Made by a program: the position numbers and the translations under genes. Of a stretch of DNA of 9,900 nt, positions 1 through 5,475 are shown piece by piece. The stretch comes from an uncultured bacterium. GTDB taxonomy: Bacteria > Actinomycetota > Actinomycetes > S36-B12. Below the pieces are notes generated by a model that saw only the letters and a program-made list of their open reading frames with translations, was not told the origin of the DNA and made no database searches. Every line of letters begins with the position of its first letter. Position 1 is the first letter of the stretch. The stretch is taken from NCBI GenBank assembly GCA_903940375.1, contig CAJAKT010000528.1:1-9900 (forward strand). The letters are read 5' to 3'.

Positions 1-57
1 CGCCCATGGCGCGTCGATGCCGAGTTCGCCGTCAGTGTCCTGCGAATGCCGTCATAG
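1..57 (+). CDS. possible 3' end of an upstream gene (partial)
   Basis: Frame 1 is open from the window edge to a TAG at 55-57 and would encode a short tail ending in LRMPS. It stops 14 nt before the cupin ATG, and the purine-rich stretch between them works as that gene's ribosome binding site. This spacing would fit an operon with an upstream gene. Only 18 codons are visible, so neither the family nor the coding status can be confirmed. Confidence 0.35.
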   Translation, partial: RPWRVDAEFAVSVLRMPS

Positions 58-71
58 GAAAGGACCCGGCA

Positions 72-413
72 ATGAGTGACGACGTGAAACCGGTCATGAC
101 CGACCTCGCCGATGTGGCTGCCCTCGTCGAGGTCGCCCCCGACAGCACGGTCTCGCGCACGGTCCTCAAGGCTGATGGCGCACGGCTCGTGCTGTTCTCC
201 TTCGATGCCGGCCAGGAACTGACGGAGCACACGGCTGCCGTGCCGGTCCTGTTGCAGGCACTCGACGGCGAGTTCACGATCACCGCCGACGGACGCACCG
301 TCGCGCTCGTACCCGGCGGCGTGATCCATCTGGGGGCTCGGCTCCCGCATGCCGTGGTGGCCGCGGTCCCCAGTCGGCTGCTGTTGACGATGCTGGACCC
401 GCGCCAGTCCTGA
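72..413 (+). CDS. small single-domain cupin protein
   Basis: The protein is 113 aa with a single cupin beta-barrel. It contains the segment SFDAGQELTEHTA (about residues 43-55), then a run like LLQALDGEFTITADGR, then VPGGVIHLGARLPHAV. These match the two conserved cupin blocks of the small RmlC-like fold, with the second block reading as the P-G-x-x-I-H-L turn. Metal ligands are incomplete compared with canonical cupins: one His is clear in block 1 (EHT) and one in block 2 (LPHAV). The ATG at 72 is chosen over the in-frame ATG at 6 because a purine-rich GGAAAGGA motif (about 57-64) lies 7-8 nt upstream and because the upstream extension is Arg/Cys-rich and unlike a cupin. The HTH_42 gene starts 2 nt after its stop, so the two are probably co-translated. 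Small cupins have varied sensor or enzyme roles, and no substrate can be assigned here. Confidence 0.82.
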   Translation: MSDDVKPVMTDLADVAALVEVAPDSTVSRTVLKADGARLVLFSFDAGQELTEHTAAVPVLLQALDGEFTITADGRTVALVPGGVIHLGARLPHAVVAAVPSRLLLTMLDPRQS

Positions 414-415
414 CG

Positions 416-1555
416 ATGAGAGATGCAGAAGTGCGCGCCGAGCGCCTGCGGAACCTGCTGCTCGCGGATCACGGTGCGACAAGCCCGCTGGAAGTCGTCG
501 AATGGCTCGGCGCGATCCAGGCACAGGACGTCGCAAGTGCGATGTGGTCCATCGGTGTTCGCTCACCCGGATCAACCGAGACCAGCATCGCTTCGGCTTT
601 CGAGGACGGGCAGATCCTGCGCACCTGGCCCATGCGCGGAACCATCCATGCCGTGCCGGGCATCGATGCCGCCTGGATGCTGGAGACCACTGGAGCGCGC
701 GCACTTGACGCATCAGCGGGCAGGCGCAGACAGCTCGGACTGACGGTGGCCGATGCCGAGCACGCGGCTACCGCGCTGTCAGCAGCCCTGACGGGCGGGC
801 GCCGACTCACGCGGGCCGAAGCCTTGGCCGCCATCAACGACGCAGGCATAGAGACGACCGGGCAGCGCGGCTACCACCTGCTCTGGTACTCGGCTCAGAT
901 CGGCGTGACGTGCATCGGGCCCCAGCTGGGCAGCCAGCAGACGTTCGTTTTGCTGGACGACTGGGTGCCGTCCCCGCGGCAGCTAACCCGCGCCGAGGGC
1001 CTCATCGAATTGGCCTTCCGCTACTTCCGTAGTCACGGCCCGACCACCATCCGTGATTTCGCCGGGTGGACGGGGCTGACCCTCACCGAGTCACGCGCGG
1101 CTGTCGCCGCGAATGACGGACGCCTCGTCGCGGTCGATGCCGGGCCGGAGCCGCGCTGGCGGGCGATCGGGACGGACGGGGCAATCGGGTCCGGCACCGC
1201 CCCCCTCGTGGCCTTGCCGGGATTCGACGAGTTCATCCTCGGATACAAGGACCGGAGCCTGCACGTGCCCGATGGCATGCTGGACCGCATCGTGCCGGGC
1301 GGCAACGGCGTGTTCCGGGCAACGCTCGTGCAGCATGGCGTCGTGATCGCTACGTGGCGACGTACGTTGCGCGCGGGTCGGGTCGACATCACCGTCGAGC
1401 CCTTCACCGACCTGACATCTGCTACCCAGCGTGCCGCCACCAGCGCGCTGGAGCGCTATGCGACCTACCTCGACCGTGAGCTGACAGTGACGTTCAGCCC
1501 CACTTCGCCGAACGGCCCGTTGTGGCGGGGAAAGCCGGTCCCGAACCAGCCATAG
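416..1555 (+). CDS. HTH_42 winged-helix protein, AlkZ/YcaQ-type DNA glycosylase family
   Basis: The protein is 379 aa, typical of the HTH_42 (winged-helix DNA-binding) family that includes the interstrand-crosslink glycosylases AlkZ and YcaQ. The N-terminal signature LGAIQAQD (residues 31-38) gives a Q35-x-Q37 pair at the position of the catalytic QxQ motif of AlkZ-like members; YcaQ members have QxD. RTWPMRGTIH (69-78) is the second family hallmark. Further winged-helix repeats follow (for example the segment around TIRDFAGWTGLTLTESRAA), and the C-terminal part holds the LPGFDEFILGYKDR block. Family knowledge predicts DNA binding and possibly removal of bulky or crosslinked N7-alkylpurines, but many HTH_42 proteins are uncharacterised, so activity is inferred. 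It follows the cupin stop by 2 nt, has no separate strong ribosome binding site, and is probably translationally coupled. Its end faces asd with a 20-nt gap. Confidence 0.85.
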   Translation: MRDAEVRAERLRNLLLADHGATSPLEVVEWLGAIQAQDVASAMWSIGVRSPGSTETSIASAFEDGQILRTWPMRGTIHAVPGIDAAWMLETTGARALDASAGRRRQLGLTVADAEHAATALSAALTGGRRLTRAEALAAINDAGIETTGQRGYHLLWYSAQIGVTCIGPQLGSQQTFVLLDDWVPSPRQLTRAEGLIELAFRYFRSHGPTTIRDFAGWTGLTLTESRAAVAANDGRLVAVDAGPEPRWRAIGTDGAIGSGTAPLVALPGFDEFILGYKDRSLHVPDGMLDRIVPGGNGVFRATLVQHGVVIATWRRTLRAGRVDITVEPFTDLTSATQRAATSALERYATYLDRELTVTFSPTSPNGPLWRGKPVPNQP

Positions 1556-1569
1556 CGGGCCGTTCGCCG
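1506..1569. terminator. inverted repeat between convergent genes, possible bidirectional terminator
   Basis: Arms 1506-1519 (CGCCGAACGGCCCG) and 1556-1569 (CGGGCCGTTCGCCG) are complementary at 13 of 14 positions with a 36-nt loop. The left arm lies in the last codons of the HTH_42 gene. The right arm fills the 20-nt gap before the asd stop. There is no T-tract on either side. A terminating role for both convergent transcripts is inferred from position, and the large loop makes it uncertain. Confidence 0.35.
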
Positions 1570-1575
1570 GAGGGG

Positions 1576-2619
1576 TCAGAGGGTGGCGGCAACCAGTTCA
1601 GCAATCTGCACAGCGTTGAGTGCCGCACCCTTGCGCAGATTGTCGTTGCTGACGAAAAGCGCCAGGCCACGGCCATCCGGAACCGACGAATCCTGACGGA
1701 TCCGGCCCACGAAGGACGGATCGGCACCCGCCGCCTGAAGTGGCGTGGGCACGTCGGACAGCTCGACCCCTGCTGCATCGGCGAGAAGCGCCGTCGCCTC
1801 CTGCACGGAAATCGGGCGATCGAACTCCGCATTGATGGACAGCGAGTGACCCGTGAACACGGGCACGCGCACGCACGTTCCGGAGACGAGCAAGTCGGGG
1901 ATCTCGAGGATCTTGCGACTCTCGTTGCGGAGCTTCTGCTCCTCGTCCGTCTCGAAGGAGCCGTCATCAACGACACTGCCCGCGAGCGGGATGACGTCGA
2001 ACGCGATCGTGCGCACGTACTTCTTCGGCTCCGGGAACGTGACGGCGGACCCATCGTGGGTCAGTTGCGCGATGTCCTGAGCCACTGCTGCACGAATCTG
2101 CCCGTCGAGTTCCTCCACGCCGGTCAGCCCGCTGCCCGAGACGGCCTGATACGTGCTGACGATGAGACGACGAAGTCCGGCCGCCGCGTGCAACGGCTTC
2201 AGCACCGGCATCGCCGCCATGGTCGTGCAGTTCGGGTTGGCGATGATGCCCTTGCGAACATCGGCAAGTGCCTGCGGGTTGACCTCACTGACGATCAGCG
2301 GGACATCGGGATCCATACGCCAGGCCGAGGAGTTGTCGATGACGATGGCGCCCGCCGCCGCGTACTTGGGGGCGAGCGCCTTCGAGGTCGCGCCTCCCGC
2401 GGAGAACAGGGCGATGTCGATCCCGGTCAGGTCGGCCTCGGCCGCATCCTCGACGGTGATCTCGGTCCCACGCCACGGCAGCGTCGTGCCGGCCGAACGG
2501 GCGGATGCGAAGAAGCGCACCTGGGCCATCGGGAAGCCACGCTCGTCAAGAAGGCGGCGCATGACGGCGCCGACCTGGCCGGTGGCACCGACGACAGCGA
2601 CAACAGGAAGACGACTCAT
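1576..2619 (-). CDS. asd: aspartate-semialdehyde dehydrogenase
   Basis: The protein is 347 aa, the usual length. It reduces L-aspartyl-4-phosphate to aspartate semialdehyde with NADPH in the cytosol, the second step towards Lys, diaminopimelate, Thr and Met. The N-terminal Rossmann fold shows GATGQVG (residues 11-17). FSAGGATSK (72-80) and IDNSSAWRMD follow. The catalytic cysteine is C131 in ANPNCTTM, and STYQAVSGSG (155-164) is the conserved active-site loop. Near R251 and H258, the segment VRVPVFTGHS carries the substrate-binding Arg and the general-base His. The ATG overlaps the lysC stop (ATGA), and a GGAGGG motif inside the lysC end lies about 8 nt upstream, so it is translated from the lysC transcript. 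All key residues are present. Confidence 0.97.
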   Translation of the reverse strand: MSRLPVVAVVGATGQVGAVMRRLLDERGFPMAQVRFFASARSAGTTLPWRGTEITVEDAAEADLTGIDIALFSAGGATSKALAPKYAAAGAIVIDNSSAWRMDPDVPLIVSEVNPQALADVRKGIIANPNCTTMAAMPVLKPLHAAAGLRRLIVSTYQAVSGSGLTGVEELDGQIRAAVAQDIAQLTHDGSAVTFPEPKKYVRTIAFDVIPLAGSVVDDGSFETDEEQKLRNESRKILEIPDLLVSGTCVRVPVFTGHSLSINAEFDRPISVQEATALLADAAGVELSDVPTPLQAAGADPSFVGRIRQDSSVPDGRGLALFVSNDNLRKGAALNAVQIAELVAATL

Positions 2620-3134
2620 CGGCCCGTCCCTCCGTAGATGACGGCCTCGCCGTCGGCATCAAGCCCGAAGGCGGTGTGCAACGCCTGAACCGCTCGCTGG
2701 GCATCGTCGACTCGAGTCACGACGGAGATGCGGATCTCGGATGTCGAGATCATCTCCACGTTGATGCTCGCGTCGGCGAGGGCCGCGAAGAAGGTTGCGG
2801 AGACTCCCGGATGCGATCGCATGCCAGCGCCCACCAGCGACACCTTGGCGATCTGGTCGTCAACGCGAAGGGACTCGAAGCCGATCGAACCTCGCTCGGA
2901 ATCAAGTGCCTTCATCGCTGCCTGCGCCGAACCCTGCGGGCAGGTGAACGTGACGTCGGTGCGTCCGGTAGAGGCAGCCGACACGTTCTGCACGATCATG
3001 TCGACGTTGATGCTGGCCACGGCGAGCGCCTGGAAGATGGCTGCCGCCTCACCGGGCTTGTCCGGGACACCGACCACGGTGATCTTGGCGTCGTTCACGT
3101 CCGCGGCAACCCCGGAGATGATCGGCTGTTCCAT
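2616..3134 (-). CDS. lysC: aspartate kinase beta subunit from an internal lysC start
   Basis: An in-frame ATG at 3134 (M257 of the alpha chain) begins MEQPIISGVA. The purine-rich GAAGGAAG motif lies just upstream (about 3139-3146), in coding sequence that otherwise has little need for it. The product would be 172 aa and contain exactly the two ACT domains. This is the known arrangement of Corynebacterium glutamicum and Bacillus-type class II aspartate kinases, where alpha and beta chains form an alpha2-beta2 enzyme. In C. glutamicum the beta chain begins at the equivalent MEEAV position. The placement and the ribosome binding site are seen in the sequence. Expression here is inferred. Confidence 0.72.
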   Translation of the reverse strand: MEQPIISGVAADVNDAKITVVGVPDKPGEAAAIFQALAVASINVDMIVQNVSAASTGRTDVTFTCPQGSAQAAMKALDSERGSIGFESLRVDDQIAKVSLVGAGMRSHPGVSATFFAALADASINVEMISTSEIRISVVTRVDDAQRAVQALHTAFGLDADGEAVIYGGTGR

Positions 3135-3902
3135 GGCACTTCCTTCGGCGATAGCGGCTTCGATGGCTTCTGGGGACGTGACGAGCGTGCCGATCTCCTG
3201 CGAGAACGACGAGCGCACGCGAATCGGGACGTTGAAGCGTCGGGCGTACTCGACGCAGCGCAGGTGCAGGACCTTGGCACCAACGGCAGCGAGCTCGAGC
3301 ATCTCCTCGTAGGTGATGTACGGAACCTGACGCGCTGCGGGCACGACCCGCGGGTCGGCACTGAAGACGCCGTCGACGTCGGTGTAGATCTCGCAGACCT
3401 CTGCATCGAGGGCCGCCGCCAGCGCGACCGCGGTCGTATCCGAGCCACCCCGACCAAGAGTCGTGATGTCCTTCGTGTCCTGCGCAACGCCTTGGAAGCC
3501 AGCGACGATCGGGATCGCTCCTTCATCGATCGCGGCCTGGATGCGACCCGGGGTGACGTCGATGATCCGGGCAGCACCGTGCTTCGAGTCGGTGATCAGA
3601 CCGGCCTGGGAACCGGTGTACGAACGGGCCTCTGCGCCGAGGTCGGAGATGGCCATCGCTACGAGAGCCATCGAGATGCGCTCACCCGCGGTGAGGAGCA
3701 TGTCGAGCTCGCGGGCCGGCGGAAGCGGCGATACCTGCTCGGCCAAGTCAAGGAGCTCATCGGTGGTGTCGCCCATTGCAGAGACCACGACGACCACATC
3801 GTGGCCGGCCTTCTTGGTATCGACGATTCGGCGGGCTACACGCTTGATGCTGGCCGCATCAGCGACGCTCGAGCCGCCGTACTTCTGCACGATGAGAGAC
3901 AC
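2616..3902 (-). CDS. lysC: aspartate kinase, alpha subunit (full length)
   Basis: The protein is 428 aa from the GTG at 3902. It phosphorylates L-aspartate with ATP, the first and regulated step of the aspartate pathway. The kinase domain (about 1-235) begins VSLIVQKYGGSSVAD, with the KYGGSS motif that binds aspartate and ATP. It continues with VVVVSAMGDTTDELL and TLGRGGSDTTAVALA. Two ACT domains (about 266-335 and 347-419) follow for feedback control, probably by Lys and Thr as in other actinobacteria. The GTG is preferred over the ATG at 3920 because homologues start just before (L/V)VQKYGGSS and because a TAGACT -10 box at 3910-3915 puts the likely transcript start at or next to the GTG. 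An internal start for a beta subunit is listed separately. The stop overlaps the asd ATG, so lysC-asd forms an operon. Confidence 0.95.
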   Translation of the reverse strand: MSLIVQKYGGSSVADAASIKRVARRIVDTKKAGHDVVVVVSAMGDTTDELLDLAEQVSPLPPARELDMLLTAGERISMALVAMAISDLGAEARSYTGSQAGLITDSKHGAARIIDVTPGRIQAAIDEGAIPIVAGFQGVAQDTKDITTLGRGGSDTTAVALAAALDAEVCEIYTDVDGVFSADPRVVPAARQVPYITYEEMLELAAVGAKVLHLRCVEYARRFNVPIRVRSSFSQEIGTLVTSPEAIEAAIAEGSAMEQPIISGVAADVNDAKITVVGVPDKPGEAAAIFQALAVASINVDMIVQNVSAASTGRTDVTFTCPQGSAQAAMKALDSERGSIGFESLRVDDQIAKVSLVGAGMRSHPGVSATFFAALADASINVEMISTSEIRISVVTRVDDAQRAVQALHTAFGLDADGEAVIYGGTGR

Positions 3903-3909
3903 GGCGCAG

Positions 3910-3915
3910 AGTCTA
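3910..3915 (-). promoter_or_regulatory. -10 box for lysC, leaderless type
   Basis: On the minus strand TAGACT is followed by 7 nt and then the lysC GTG (3900-3902). TAnnnT is the usual actinobacterial -10 form. No convincing -35 is seen. The box gives lysC-asd its own promoter separate from the toxin-antitoxin operon upstream. Confidence 0.5.
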
Positions 3916-3979
3916 CCCATTGCCGTGCAAGCGATTACCCGCGGTCTGATGGTCGCCGGCGCCGGTATGTGGCCCGGAT

Positions 3980-4327
3980 CTAACTGCGGAGAAGGCGCTC
4001 GCAGGCTCCTCGGAGCATGGCCAACGGTTCGTCAATCGTCGTGGAGATGACCTCCGACCTGATGCGGAAGTACTCGTGTGCGATGACGTTGCGCATTCCC
4101 ACGATTCCCGACCATGGAACTCCCGGCTCCGAATCACGCAGTTCTTGCGGCAGTGACCGCACCGCCTCACCGATCACGAGCAGGTCATAGAGGATCGCGT
4201 CGAATGCCGTGCCCGCTAAATCGCGATCACCTTGCGCCTCACCTTTCCGCAGCAGCCCTTCGGCCACCGCAATCGCGTCGATCCTGGCCACCAGGTCACC
4301 CAGCCGGAACGTGGCATCCCGCGTCAC
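3980..4327 (-). CDS. hepT: HepT-like ribonuclease toxin (DUF86)
   Basis: The protein is 115 aa, typical of HepT-like (DUF86) HEPN toxins. HEPN proteins are all-helical RNases, and the catalytic motif R-x4-6-H-x-Y is visible as R79-NVIA-H84-E-Y86 in MRNVIAHEYF. The rest is helical, with the conserved segment FDAILYDLLVIGEAVRSLP (42-60) and then an E-PxVPWSGIVGMRN-like lead into the active site. In studied MntA-HepT pairs the partner MNT enzyme AMPylates the Tyr of this motif and neutralises the toxin, so Y86 is the predicted target. It starts at a GTG that overlaps the antitoxin stop (GTGA), which implies translational coupling. It ends 77 nt before the lysC GTG. All motif residues are present, so the toxin looks intact. 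Confidence 0.9.
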   Translation of the reverse strand: MTRDATFRLGDLVARIDAIAVAEGLLRKGEAQGDRDLAGTAFDAILYDLLVIGEAVRSLPQELRDSEPGVPWSGIVGMRNVIAHEYFRIRSEVISTTIDEPLAMLRGACERLLRS

Positions 4328-4830
4328 AGCGGCACTGCTTCCGCAAGTGCGCTGGCCGCCACGTCCGGCTTCAGGAGCGCAACGGGAGCGACATCCACTG
4401 CCTCGTGAAGCAGATCCTCAAGCTGCTGCTTCAGAGTCACGATCGGCATAAGCCCGTGGGAGATGTCGAAGTCGACGAGGAGGTCGATATCGCTGGCATC
4501 GTTCGCATCACCACGAGCTACGGACCCGAAGACCCGCACATCGCGAGCGCCAGCGGCACGTGCCAGCCGAAGAATCTCGCCGCGGTTCTCGCGCAGGAGG
4601 GCCGCACGACCTCCGGACAAGTCGCTGGCGACGGCTGGTACGGCATCGAGCGCGAGATGCATCCCGGCAGCGCGTAGGACACGCTCGAGGGTGGAGACCG
4701 ACGGCGATACGGTCCCAGACTCATAACGAGCGATTGCTGCCTGGGAGGTGCCGGCGCGGCGAGCGAGTTCCGCCTGGTTCAGCCCAGCAGTGGACCTTGC
4801 CGACCGAACGAGATCACCGACTCTGCTCAT
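4324..4830 (-). CDS. mntA: XRE-MNT fusion antitoxin (HTH plus minimal nucleotidyltransferase)
   Basis: The protein is 168 aa and has two domains. Residues about 4-58 form an XRE/Cro helix-turn-helix (TAGLNQAELARRAGTSQAAI, then ARYESGTVSPS, with TLERVLRAAG after it). Residues about 85-150 form a minimal nucleotidyltransferase with the GS-x10-D-x-D motif at G102-S103 and D114/D116 (SDIDLLVDF), and a likely third metal-binding Asp at D146 (AVDVAP). MNT antitoxins transfer AMP to the Tyr of the HepT motif. The HTH suggests the same protein represses its own promoter. A palindrome lies 6 nt upstream of the start. The ATG at 4830 lies 6 nt after a CATAAT -10 box and has no Shine-Dalgarno, so the mRNA is probably leaderless. 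The stop overlaps the hepT GTG. Confidence 0.9.
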   Translation of the reverse strand: MSRVGDLVRSARSTAGLNQAELARRAGTSQAAIARYESGTVSPSVSTLERVLRAAGMHLALDAVPAVASDLSGGRAALLRENRGEILRLARAAGARDVRVFGSVARGDANDASDIDLLVDFDISHGLMPIVTLKQQLEDLLHEAVDVAPVALLKPDVAASALAEAVPL

Positions 4831-4836
4831 CCATAA

Positions 4837-4858
4837 ATTATGCCTGTACCAGCATAAT
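4837..4858. promoter_or_regulatory. palindromic operator candidate for the XRE-MNT protein
   Basis: This 22-bp site has ATTATGC and GCATAAT arms and a central GTAC, and 18 of 22 positions are symmetric. It covers the -10 box and most of the spacer of the operon promoter. A bound XRE dimer would block RNA polymerase, the usual autorepression of toxin-antitoxin operons. The site's A/T content contrasts with its GC-rich surroundings. Binding is inferred. Confidence 0.65.
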
Positions 4859-4866
4859 CAGGTCAA
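4837..4866 (-). promoter_or_regulatory. promoter of the XRE-MNT/HepT operon
   Basis: On the minus strand TTGACC (4861-4866) is separated by 18 nt from CATAAT (4837-4842). The predicted +1, 7 nt downstream, is the A of the ATG at 4830. This is the best sigma70-like promoter in the window. The -35 box follows the recR stop directly, so the toxin-antitoxin operon does not depend on the dnaX-recR transcript. Confidence 0.75.
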
Positions 4867-5454
4867 CAGCCGGCGGCCTTCGAACGCCCGGCCAAGCGTG
4901 ACCTCGTCGGCGTACTCCAGATCGCCGCCCACGGGCAGCCCGCTGGCCAGCCGCGACACGGCGATGCCCAGCGGGGCGATCATGCGGGCGAGGTACGTGG
5001 CAGTGGCCTCCCCCTCCAGATTCGGGTCGGTAGCGAGGATGACTTCGGTGAGCTGGCCGTCGGCGAGCCGGGCGAGCAGCTCACGGATGCGCAACTGGTC
5101 GGGACCGATGCCGTCGATCGGGCTGATCGCACCGCCGAGCACGTGGTATCGACCGCGGAACTCCCGAGTCTTCTCGATCGCGACGACGTCCTTGGACTCC
5201 TCGACGACACACAGCACGGTGAGGTCACGCCGCGGGTCACGACAGATCCGGCACTGCTCCTCCTCCGCGACGTTGCCGCAGATGGTGCAGAAGCGGACCT
5301 TGTCCTTCACCTCGCGCATGGTGTCGGCGAGGCGATGAACGTCGGCAGGCTCCGCAGCGAGGATGTGGAACGCGATGCGCTGCGCGCTCTTCGGACCCAC
5401 GCCGGGCAGGCGACCGAGCTCGTCGATGAGGTCCTGAATGATCCCCTCGTACAC
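4858..5454 (-). CDS. recR: recombination mediator protein RecR
   Basis: The protein is 198 aa, the standard length. It acts with RecF/RecO in loading RecA at single-stranded gaps (recombinational repair). Domains in order are a helix-hairpin-helix (LPGVGPKSAQRIAFHIL, 16-32), a C4 zinc finger (C56, C59, C68, C71 in CTIC...CRIC), a Toprim domain (about 79-175) with VVEES and ATDPNLEGEA, and a C-terminal segment ending around GRAFEGR. The start is the GTG at 5454 (MYEGIIQDLIDEL), which matches RecR N-termini. A weak purine stretch precedes it, and dnaX ends 21 nt upstream, so the two are co-transcribed. No ybaB/ebfC gene lies between them, unlike in many bacteria. Confidence 0.96.
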   Translation of the reverse strand: MYEGIIQDLIDELGRLPGVGPKSAQRIAFHILAAEPADVHRLADTMREVKDKVRFCTICGNVAEEEQCRICRDPRRDLTVLCVVEESKDVVAIEKTREFRGRYHVLGGAISPIDGIGPDQLRIRELLARLADGQLTEVILATDPNLEGEATATYLARMIAPLGIAVSRLASGLPVGGDLEYADEVTLGRAFEGRRLLT

Positions 5455-5475
5455 GCTAGATACCGCTCTCGGTCA

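Noticed and set aside
1522..2637. 371-codon plus-strand open frame opposite asd
   Set aside because: It is antisense to a clear asd gene with all catalytic residues. Its Arg/His/Asp-rich translation has no family features, as expected in GC-rich DNA.
2676..3983. 435-codon plus-strand open frame opposite lysC
   Set aside because: It mirrors the full lysC gene. The composition (Arg, Gly, Asp, His) is that of an antisense shadow, and there is no start signal or recognisable domain.
3992..4005. 14-nt match AAGGCGCTCGCAGG to 7412-7425, a possible repeat or insertion scar
   Set aside because: It is a short GC-rich match, one copy in hepT coding sequence and one intergenic, with no terminal repeats or target duplication. 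It is likely chance.
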